From: Candidatus Omnitrophota bacterium
GTDB taxonomy: Bacteria; Omnitrophota; Gorgyraeia; Gygaellales; Profunditerraquicolaceae
NCBI GenBank assembly: GCA_030691865.1
Contig: JAUYDL010000038.1
Location: 1 to 27,463 of the forward strand
Reading direction: 5' to 3'
DNA length: 27,463 bases
A program made the position numbers and the translations under genes. Below the pieces are notes generated by a model. It saw only the letters and a list, made by a program, of their open reading frames with translations, searched no databases and was not told where the DNA came from. How positions within the stretch are numbered: position 1 is the stretch's first letter; the number at the start of each line of letters is the position of its first letter. This document shows positions 21,318 through 27,463 of this stretch, one piece after another.

Positions 21318-22607
21318 ATGTTTTGGAGTAAGGTATTTATTCCCACATTAAAAGAAACGCCCAAGGAAGCAGAATCCTTAAGCCATCAATTGTTATTGCG
21401 TGCCGGGTTTGTGCGTATGCTGATGGCGGGGGCCTATACTTATCTTCCTATGGGGTTACGGGTTTTAGAAAAAATCCAGGGAATAATTCGCCAGGAGATG
21501 AATGCCTGTGGCGCCAGCGAGTTGCTCCTGCCGGCTTTGCATCCGCTTGAACTTTGGCAGAAAACCGGACGGGATAAAGACTTAGGCGAGGTGATGTTTA
21601 AGTTTCAAGATCGTCGTGGCAGAGATTTATCTCTTGGCCCGACGCACGAAGAAATAATTACAGATTTGATTAAGAATAATTTTTCAAGCTACAGGCAATT
21701 GCCGCTAGTTTTATATCAGATCCAGACTAAATTCCGTGATGAGATCCGGCCGCGTTTTGGCTTAATCCGTGCCTGTGAATTTATCATGAAGGATGCTTAT
21801 AGTTTTGATCAGGATGAAGCCGGCCTGGATAAAAATTATCAATTAATGTATGAAGCGTACAAGAGGATATTTTCTCGATGTGGATTGGAAACTCTGATTA
21901 CCGAGGCGGATCCCGGCGTGATGGGGGGTAAAGTTTCACATGAATTTATGGCACCTTCACCGCTGGGTGAAGATATAATTTTGCTTTGTTCAAAATGCAA
22001 ACTGACCAGGGCTTTTTCCCGCGAGAAAATAGAAAATGAGGAGGGATCTCCCCATGCGGGAAAGGAGGGCAACAATTCCTGTCCTAAATGCCGCGTAAAT
22101 ATGGATAAAGTTAATACTATTGAAGTTGGCCATATCTTTAAGTTGGGTACAAAATATAGCCAGGCAATGCAGGCTAATTTCTCTGATGCTAAAGGCCAGC
22201 TTAAACCCTTGGTTATGGGTTGTTATGGCATCGGAGTATCGCGCCTGATTTCAGCGATTATTGAACAGAATAATGATACTGACGGAATTATCTGGCCGGC
22301 CCAGGTTGCTCCTTTTGGAATTATAATTTTACCTTTAGATGTAACTGACCAGAAAGTTATGCAGGCGGCGAACAGTTTATATCAGGAGCTTTGCGCAGGT
22401 GGTTTGGATGTACTTTTTGATGATCGCGATGAGCGCGCGGGAGTTAAATTCAAGGATGCGGATTTGATCGGTGTACCCACAAGCATCGTCATTGGTAAAA
22501 AGAGTATTGAAGAAAAAAATATAGAATTAAGAATACGTAAAGATAAAAGTACTCAGCTTATTCCTAGGGAGAACGCAGTAAAGTTTATTACGAAATTATT
22601 ATCTTAA
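21318..22607 (+). CDS. proS: Prolyl-tRNA synthetase without the editing insertion domain
   Basis: Bacterial-type class II ProRS, but 429 residues where the family usually has about 570. Motif 1 and 2 segments (GAYTYLPMGLRVLEKI, GPTHEEIITDLI, FRDEIRPRFGLIRACEF) and motif 3 (MGCYGIGVSRLISA) are intact, as is the C-terminal anticodon domain (APFGIIILPLD, LFDDRDERAGVKFKDADLIG). The YbaK-like INS domain of about 180 residues normally found between motifs 2 and 3 is absent. In its place is a short stretch with Cys224-Cys227 (CSKC) and Cys255-Cys258 (CPKC), likely a zinc knuckle made of the two flanks that normally border INS. The frame is continuous, so no deletion error is evident. INS removes mischarged Ala-tRNA(Pro), so a separate trans-editing protein would be expected elsewhere. 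Confidence 0.93.
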   Translation: MFWSKVFIPTLKETPKEAESLSHQLLLRAGFVRMLMAGAYTYLPMGLRVLEKIQGIIRQEMNACGASELLLPALHPLELWQKTGRDKDLGEVMFKFQDRRGRDLSLGPTHEEIITDLIKNNFSSYRQLPLVLYQIQTKFRDEIRPRFGLIRACEFIMKDAYSFDQDEAGLDKNYQLMYEAYKRIFSRCGLETLITEADPGVMGGKVSHEFMAPSPLGEDIILLCSKCKLTRAFSREKIENEEGSPHAGKEGNNSCPKCRVNMDKVNTIEVGHIFKLGTKYSQAMQANFSDAKGQLKPLVMGCYGIGVSRLISAIIEQNNDTDGIIWPAQVAPFGIIILPLDVTDQKVMQAANSLYQELCAGGLDVLFDDRDERAGVKFKDADLIGVPTSIVIGKKSIEEKNIELRIRKDKSTQLIPRENAVKFITKLLS

Positions 22608-22622
22608 TTAATATTGGAAGTT

Positions 22623-22630
22623 GGGGGGGG
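22623..22630 (+). promoter_or_regulatory. G-run serving as rimP ribosome site
   Basis: A run of eight G followed by AAAG, 7 bases before TTG 22638. It supports TTG 22638 over TTG 22614, which has no purine-rich site before it. The homopolymer is also a place where read length errors could occur, but it would lie outside the coding frame. Confidence 0.45.
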
Positions 22631-22637
22631 AAAGTTT

Positions 22638-23096
22638 TTGGTCAAAGAAGTTTTAATTAAAGAATTAAACGAATTGTTCTCTTTATGTTCTGGCAAAGAA
22701 AACATAGAACTTATTGATTTGATTTGTAGATATGAAGGGAATAATCTGATTTTGAGGGTCCTGGTAGATAAACCGGAAGGTGGTATAACTTTAGGAGAAT
22801 GCGCTCTACTCAATCGTCAGCTCGGTGATTTACTGGAAGAAAAAAATATAATTGAGGGTGATTATGTTTTGGAAGTTTCTTCACCGGGGTTGGATCGGCC
22901 GCTTAAGAGACAAAAGGATTTTTTACGTTCTCTAAATAAAGAGGCGGTATTTTTCCTTAATGATTTAGTGAACGGCAAATGCCAGTGGCAGGGGGTAATC
23001 AGTAAGGTGGACCAAGCTACCGTATCTATCCAGGCTCCGGGTGAGATTTTGGAGATTCCGTTAATAAAAATAAATAAGGCACAATTAGTAATATAA
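22638..23096 (+). CDS. rimP: Ribosome maturation factor RimP
   Basis: A 152-residue protein needed for late assembly of the 30S subunit. The N-terminal domain holds LIDLICRYEGNNLILRVLVDKPEGGITLGECALLNRQL (with normal family spacing), and the family signature is LEVSSPGLDRPL. The C-terminal SH3-like domain reads WQGVISKVDQATVSI. The gene opens the conserved rimP-nusA-infB block. Both candidate starts are TTG; 22638 is preferred because of the G-rich site before it and because it gives a typical RimP N-terminus. A rare start codon may keep its level low compared with nusA. Confidence 0.93.
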   Translation: MVKEVLIKELNELFSLCSGKENIELIDLICRYEGNNLILRVLVDKPEGGITLGECALLNRQLGDLLEEKNIIEGDYVLEVSSPGLDRPLKRQKDFLRSLNKEAVFFLNDLVNGKCQWQGVISKVDQATVSIQAPGEILEIPLIKINKAQLVI

Positions 23097-23117
23097 TAAG
23101 AACTGGAGAGTAAAAAA

Positions 23118-24422
23118 ATGAGTCAGGAACTTTTAGCAATTATTGAACAGATTGAACGAGAAAAGGGAATTAAAAAAGAAATTATGCTGGAGGCTGTAGA
23201 AAGCGCTATGCTTAGCGCTGCTAAAAGGGTAATTGATTTAAAGCCGGATGAGGAATTTAAGGTTCAGATTGACCGGGCTACCGGAGAGATCCGCGCATAT
23301 CGTAATAATGAGTTAGTCACCAATATTGATTTTGGACGCATTGCTGCCTCTACTGCGCGTCAGGTAATTATCCAGAAAATGCGCGAGGCGGAGAAAGATG
23401 TGGTGTTTGTGGAATTCCAGAGCCGCGTGGGAGAGATTGTCAGCGGCACGGTTTATCGCTTTGAAAAAGGCAATGTGATTGTAGATCTGTTAGGTAAGGC
23501 CGAAGGTGTTTTGCTTAAGCGCGAACAGTCACCTAAAGAAGAATTTAAGCAGGGGCAGCGTATTCGGGCCTATGTGGTGGAGGTAAAAAAAGATACCAAG
23601 GGCCCACAGATTATCCTCTCGCGCGCCCATCCTAATTTAGTTAAGGAATTGTTTGAATTAGAGGTTCCGGAGATCTATGAGGGAATTGTGGAGATCAGGG
23701 GCATATCGCGCCAAGCCGGTGAACGTACTAAAATTTCGGTCTGCTCCAAGAATGATAAGGTTGATGCGGTAGGCGCTTGCGTAGGTATGCGGGGAAACCG
23801 GGTAAGAAATATTGTTAATGAGTTACAGGGGGAGAAAATTGATATCGTGCGTTTTAATGATGATGTACGCGAATATATTAAAGCCGCACTTTCTCCGGCT
23901 AAGGTTTCAGAAATCAAGTTAGACAGGGATAAAATGAAGGCGGGGGTGATTGTTGATGATGATCAGCTATCTTTGAGTATCGGTAAGCACGGCCAGAACG
24001 TGCGTTTGGCTTCCCGGCTGGTGGGTTGGGAGCTGGATATCCGTACTAAGAGTATGATTGCTGCTGAGGCTCTCGGCGGCAAAGCAGAAGTAGCTGTTGC
24101 TGCGACAGAAGCAGCAGCTAGCGTGCCGGAGTCAGCTAAGGTTAAGAAGGTTAAGAAAGAAACTAAAAAGGTATCCAAAAAAGTATCTAAAACAGATGCT
24201 AAGAAGGATGTTAAAAAAGAGGTAAAAAAAGAAACCAAAAAAGAAGCTTCCTTAGGAGACCTTTTGGGAGTTGGCGCAAAGATTGCCGAGAGTTTAAAAG
24301 AAGCAGGAATCAAGAGCGTAGATGATATAATTAAATTCCAGGTGCAGGGACTGATAAAGATTAAGGGTATCGGAGAAAAGAAGGCTCAAAAAATTATCAC
24401 AGAAGCTAAGAAACTATCATAG
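23118..24422 (+). CDS. nusA: Transcription termination/antitermination factor NusA
   Basis: RNA-polymerase-binding factor of 434 residues. Domains: N-terminal RNAP-binding (1-104), S1 (105-175, GEIVSGTVYRFEKGNVIVDL), KH1 (184-260, VGACVGMRGNRV), KH2 (262-320, LSLSIGKHGQNVRLAS). A low-complexity Lys-rich linker follows (about 321-378, with KKVSKKVSKTDAKKDVKK and similar repeats), then a C-terminal helix-hairpin-helix module (379-434, LLGVGAKIAESLKEAGI and IKGIGEKKAQKI). The HhH tail replaces the acidic repeats of the E. coli protein and could bind nucleic acid. GGAG precedes ATG 23118. It lies 21 bases after rimP, and infB follows 53 bases later, the usual order. Confidence 0.96.
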   Translation: MSQELLAIIEQIEREKGIKKEIMLEAVESAMLSAAKRVIDLKPDEEFKVQIDRATGEIRAYRNNELVTNIDFGRIAASTARQVIIQKMREAEKDVVFVEFQSRVGEIVSGTVYRFEKGNVIVDLLGKAEGVLLKREQSPKEEFKQGQRIRAYVVEVKKDTKGPQIILSRAHPNLVKELFELEVPEIYEGIVEIRGISRQAGERTKISVCSKNDKVDAVGACVGMRGNRVRNIVNELQGEKIDIVRFNDDVREYIKAALSPAKVSEIKLDRDKMKAGVIVDDDQLSLSIGKHGQNVRLASRLVGWELDIRTKSMIAAEALGGKAEVAVAATEAAASVPESAKVKKVKKETKKVSKKVSKTDAKKDVKKEVKKETKKEASLGDLLGVGAKIAESLKEAGIKSVDDIIKFQVQGLIKIKGIGEKKAQKIITEAKKLS

Positions 24423-24439
24423 CTTTTTAATATAAAGGC

Positions 24440-24458
24440 CCGCCACAAAGATTGGCGG
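24440..24458 (+). other. Hairpin in the infB leader
   Basis: CCGCCA (24440-24445) pairs with TGGCGG (24453-24458) around a 7-base loop, just before the AGGA ribosome site of infB. An in-frame TTG at 24452 sits at the edge of this stem and is an unlikely start. Confidence 0.5.
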
Positions 24459-24475
24459 ATAGGAAAGAGAAAAAA

Positions 24476-26599
24476 ATGCCAAAAATAAAAAAAGAAAAAA
24501 CAGCCATAAAAAAATCGCAAGTTAAGCCTAGGGTTAAAATGGGGGCAAAAACTAAGAAGCCGGTTGCCAAAGCGCGAGAGGCGGCCAAGCTTAAGCCTGC
24601 AGTTAAGCCGCTTAAGTCTAAAACGGTAGTAAAAAAGGCTAAAGAGAAAATTAAGCCGGTATTTAAATCTATGCTTAAACCGGTAATAAAACCTGAGCCG
24701 AAAGTTATGGTTAAAGCTGAGGTTAAGGTTGAGGCTAAGCCGGTAATAAAGCCTGAAACAAAGGTTGAGGTTAAGGCTAAGGTTAAGGTTGAGGCTAAGC
24801 CTGTAATAAAGCCTGAAGTAAAGGTTGAGGTTAAGGCTGGCCCGGAAAAAGAGATTGAGCTTGAGCTGCCGATTACGGTTAAAGATTTAGCCATAAAATT
24901 ACAGGAGAAGTCTTCGATTCTCATTAAACATCTCATGGACATGGGGGTGATGATTGGGATTAACCAGCCTTTGGATGAGGTCACTTTAAATAAGTTATGT
25001 TTAAAATATAATTTTGGAATTAAGAAAGCTCTTAATGCCGAAGAAGCGGCTTTGCAGGCGCATAAGAAAATAGATAAGCCTGAAGAGCTCAAGAATCGCT
25101 CACCGATAGTTACTTTTATGGGGCATGTTGATCATGGCAAGACCTCTCTTTTGGATGCTATACGTAAAACTAAAGTTACAGAAGAAGAGCACGGAGGGAT
25201 TACTCAGCATATCGGTGCTTACCGGGTCAGCCTTGCGCAGGGTGAGATTACCTTTTTAGATACACCTGGTCATGAAGCATTTACCGCTATGCGTGCTCGC
25301 GGCGCGCGGATTACCGATATTGTGGTGTTAGTCGTGGCTGCTGATGACGGAATTATGCCGCAAACTCAAGAAGCAATCGACCATGCGCGGGCTGCGCAAG
25401 TAGCGATCATCGTGGCGATCAATAAAATAGATAAAGCGCAGGCAAATCTGGATATGGTTAAAAAACAGTTAGCCACAGTCGGATTAACCCCTGAGGATTG
25501 GGGCGGTAAAACGATTACTGTCCCGGTCTCTGCTAAGACCGGCCAAGGTATAGACAGCTTACTTGAGATGATTTTGTTGCAAGCCGAAATTATGGAGTTA
25601 AAAGCCAATCCTGATCGCCTAGCCCATGGAGTAGTCTTGGAAGCCAGGATGGCTAAAGGCAGGGGGCCGGTCGCTACGTTGCTTGTGCAGAACGGTACGT
25701 TACATCTTAACCAAAATATAATCGTAGGTAATTTATACGGAAAAATTCGGGCGATGCTCAATGACCTGGGGCAGGGAGTAACTACTGTCGGTCCGGCAAC
25801 TCCGGTAGAAATTTTGGGGATAAGCGGAATTCCGCAGGTAGGGGAGCAGTTTTTTGTGATTGAAGATGAAAAGCAGGCCAAGAGTTTAATTCAGGCGCGT
25901 GTGGAAAAAGAGAAGCAACAGCAGGTTAAAGAGGTGCATAGGGTAAGCTTGGAAGAGTTGTATGCCCAGATTGCCGCAGGCAAAATCAAGGAACTAAATT
26001 TAATTATTAAGGCAGATGTCCAGGGATCGCTGGAGGCAATTAAAGATACCTTGGATAAGTTGAATGTTTCAGAGATAAAAATTAATATAATACATATGGG
26101 GGCGGGAAATATCAATACTTCCGATGTAATTTTAGCGGTAGCTTCTGATGCGTTGCTTTTGGGATTTAATGTTTCTGCTGATGAGCCGGCCAAGGAACTG
26201 ATCTCTAAAGAAGGCATAGAAGTAAAAATATATAATATTATTTATGAGCTAGCTAATGACATAAAAGCTGCGGTTGAGGGTATGCTTGATCCAAAATTAA
26301 AGAAAGTATTTTTAGGCAGGGCCGAAGTCAGGAAGATGTTTAAGCTTTCCCATTCCGGTATCATTGCCGGATGTTTCGTAACCAAGGGTAAGATTAATCG
26401 TAACTGCATGGTTACGCTGATGCGCAATGGTGCGGTTGCTTTTGAAGGCAAGATTTCCAGTCTTAAACGTTTTAAGGATGATGCCCGCGAGGTTGGCGAG
26501 GGGTTTGAATGTGGTATTGCGGTTGGTGGGTTTGATCAATTAGTCGAAGGTGATATTATTGAAGCTTATGATATAGAGAAGATAGCGAGAAAATTATAA
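24476..26599 (+). CDS. infB: Translation initiation factor IF-2
   Basis: A 707-residue GTPase that brings initiator fMet-tRNA to the 30S subunit. Residues 1-130 are a Lys/Val/Glu/Pro-rich disordered region that contains a 20-residue tandem repeat. The IF2-N domain (132-180, ITVKDLAIKLQEKSS) follows. The G domain has the P-loop GHVDHGKT (216-223), DTPGHEAF, NKID and the VPVSAKTGQGI loop. The domain II/III region and the C-terminal fMet-tRNA-binding domain (LGRAEVRKMFK, SSLKRFKDDAREVGEGFECGI broken by normal turns) are complete. ATG 24476 is chosen over the in-frame TTG 24452 because the TTG lies in a hairpin. It ends 3 bases before trpS. Confidence 0.96.
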   Translation: MPKIKKEKTAIKKSQVKPRVKMGAKTKKPVAKAREAAKLKPAVKPLKSKTVVKKAKEKIKPVFKSMLKPVIKPEPKVMVKAEVKVEAKPVIKPETKVEVKAKVKVEAKPVIKPEVKVEVKAGPEKEIELELPITVKDLAIKLQEKSSILIKHLMDMGVMIGINQPLDEVTLNKLCLKYNFGIKKALNAEEAALQAHKKIDKPEELKNRSPIVTFMGHVDHGKTSLLDAIRKTKVTEEEHGGITQHIGAYRVSLAQGEITFLDTPGHEAFTAMRARGARITDIVVLVVAADDGIMPQTQEAIDHARAAQVAIIVAINKIDKAQANLDMVKKQLATVGLTPEDWGGKTITVPVSAKTGQGIDSLLEMILLQAEIMELKANPDRLAHGVVLEARMAKGRGPVATLLVQNGTLHLNQNIIVGNLYGKIRAMLNDLGQGVTTVGPATPVEILGISGIPQVGEQFFVIEDEKQAKSLIQARVEKEKQQQVKEVHRVSLEELYAQIAAGKIKELNLIIKADVQGSLEAIKDTLDKLNVSEIKINIIHMGAGNINTSDVILAVASDALLLGFNVSADEPAKELISKEGIEVKIYNIIYELANDIKAAVEGMLDPKLKKVFLGRAEVRKMFKLSHSGIIAGCFVTKGKINRNCMVTLMRNGAVAFEGKISSLKRFKDDAREVGEGFECGIAVGGFDQLVEGDIIEAYDIEKIARKL
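24721..24840 (+). repeat. 60-bp tandem repeat within infB
   Basis: Two adjacent 60-bp copies (24721-24780 and 24781-24840) differ at only about five positions and encode the 20-residue unit KVEAKPVIKPE(T/V)KVEVKA(K/G) with neighbouring residues. A diverged third copy precedes them (about 24675-24720). The near identity suggests recent unit duplication. Copy number could vary between strains without breaking the frame. Confidence 0.9.
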
Positions 26600-26602
26600 A
26601 AT

Positions 26603-27463
26603 ATGACTAAAAAGCGGATATTAAGCGGGATGCGGCCTACGGGTAAATTACACCTGGGCCATCTTGTGGGTGCTTTGGCCAATTGGACAAAGCTGCAATA
26701 TGAATATGATTGTTTCTTTGTGGTCGCGGATTGGCATGCGCTGATGTCTGAGTATGAAAATCCGGCTCTCCTTAAAGCTAACATATTGGATAATGTCATT
26801 GATTGGCTTTCTTGTGGGATCGACCCTGAAAAATCCACTATTTTTATCCAGTCGCAAGTGCCTGAACATCTTGAGCTTTATTTTATTCTTTCTCTGATTA
26901 CGCCATTAGGCTTATTAGAGCGCTGTCCTACTTACAAAGAACAGTTACGGCAAGTGGTTAATCGCGACTTAAGTACCTATGCTTTTTTAGGGTATCCGGT
27001 TTTACAGTCCGCGGATATTTTGCTTTATAAAGCGGATAGCGTGCCTGTGGGTGAGGATCAGCTGCCTCATTTAGAGCTGAGCCGTCAGATCGCGCGTAAG
27101 TTCAACCATCTTTATAAAACGACTTGTTTCCCGGAAGCCCAAGCTTTGCTTACTGAAACTACCCGCCTTTTGGGTTTAGACGGCCGCAAGATGAGTAAGA
27201 GTTATAATAATTATATTGCTCTTTCTGATGCGCCGGAGGTTATCCGTAAAAAGGTGCAGAGTATGTTCACAGATCCAGAGCGTATTCACGTCACTGATCG
27301 CGGGCATCCGGATAAATGCAATGTTTCCTCTTATTATGCGGCATTTTTCCCTGTGCTCAAGAATCAGGTTTGCGAGCGTTGCACTAAAGCTATGATTGGT
27401 TGTACGGAATGTAAATAGGAATTGTGGGTTTTGCTCACTAATTTACTGGCGCCGATTCAGGAA
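26603..27463 (+). pseudogene. trpS: Tryptophanyl-tRNA synthetase, in-frame TAG near the C-terminus, cut by window end
   Basis: Class I synthetase. The HIGH-type motif is in TGKLHLGHLVG and the KMSKS motif in GRKMSKSYNNY. The SQVPEH segment, VPVGEDQ and LLGLDG match bacterial TrpRS. The frame stops at TAG 27416-27418 after 271 residues, while the family has about 320-340. After the TAG the same frame reads ELWVLLTNLLAPIQE to the window end, which fits the usual TrpRS C-terminal helix (K-E-L-A...L-x-P-I-R-E). The residue at the stop is normally Lys or Gln, and CAG to TAG would be one change. TAG is a normal stop in tig, the 6898 gene, the ompA-like gene and the GH57 gene, so general recoding is unlikely. 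The true end lies outside the window. Whether the 271-residue product works is unclear, since the catalytic motifs are complete. Confidence 0.85.

Noticed and set aside
24427..25092. 221-residue minus-strand reading frame opposite infB
   Set aside because: It is a shadow of the repetitive Lys-rich infB 5' region; its predicted protein is a Ser/Thr/Leu-rich mirror of the repeat with no family resemblance.
17520..27418. Reassigned stop codons (TGA or TAG as sense)
   Set aside because: TGA ends lptB, serA, ispG, cpaF and others, and TAG ends tig, the 6898 gene, the ompA-like gene and the GH57 gene, all at positions that suit the protein families.

Overview
The window is a single-strand, gene-dense stretch of bacterial chromosome: every credible gene reads on the + strand and gaps are mostly under 170 bases. 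The gene content points to a diderm (Gram-negative-type) bacterium. It has Kdo synthesis (KdsD, KdsC), LPS export (LptC/LptA, LptB), OmpA-type and other lipoproteins, RseP and the MEP isoprenoid route. The moderate GC, the gene set (GH57 branching enzyme next to a DUF4912 protein, class V aminotransferase next to SerA, a Re-citrate-synthase-like enzyme) and the many hairpins between genes would fit a deep-branching lineage such as Candidatus Omnitrophota. That placement is an inference from gene content, not from a marker tree. No rRNA, tRNA, CRISPR array, transposase or phage gene was seen.

Layout. 1-2384: envelope operon of kdsD (3' end only), kdsC, an LptC-LptA fusion and lptB, with overlapping genes. 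2385-4164: protein quality control, with a trigger factor that lacks its PPIase domain and clpP, set among three hairpin-rich gaps. 4165-9878: serine synthesis (class V aminotransferase and serA), an exported pseudo-phosphatase/thioredoxin-like fusion and a citrate/homocitrate synthase relative. 9901-11246: a short GC-rich repeat and purA. 11247-12594: a clear sigma70-type promoter, a folded leader, an OmpA-like lipoprotein, a small coiled-coil lipoprotein and a terminator. 12610-15179: DUF4912 protein and GH57 glucan branching enzyme. 15181-19967: uppS, cdsA, dxr, rseP and ispG, nearly without gaps. 20054-22607: a lone CpaF-type ATPase and proS. 22638-27463: rimP, nusA, infB and trpS (cut by the window end).

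The isoprenoid genes (dxr, ispG, uppS) supply the undecaprenyl carrier needed by the envelope genes, cdsA supplies phospholipid, and the rimP-nusA-infB block is the conserved ribosome/transcription cluster.

The points most worth a second look are these. Two housekeeping genes are cut by single in-frame stops while homology continues beyond: dxr by TGA at 17520-17522 and trpS by TAG at 27416-27418. The leaders of ompA and clpP can be drawn with competing stems. Domains are absent in trigger factor (PPIase) and ProRS (editing insertion). A metallophosphatase fold has lost its metal ligands and is fused to a CxxC thioredoxin-like domain. IspG has Ala where a catalytic Glu is normally found.
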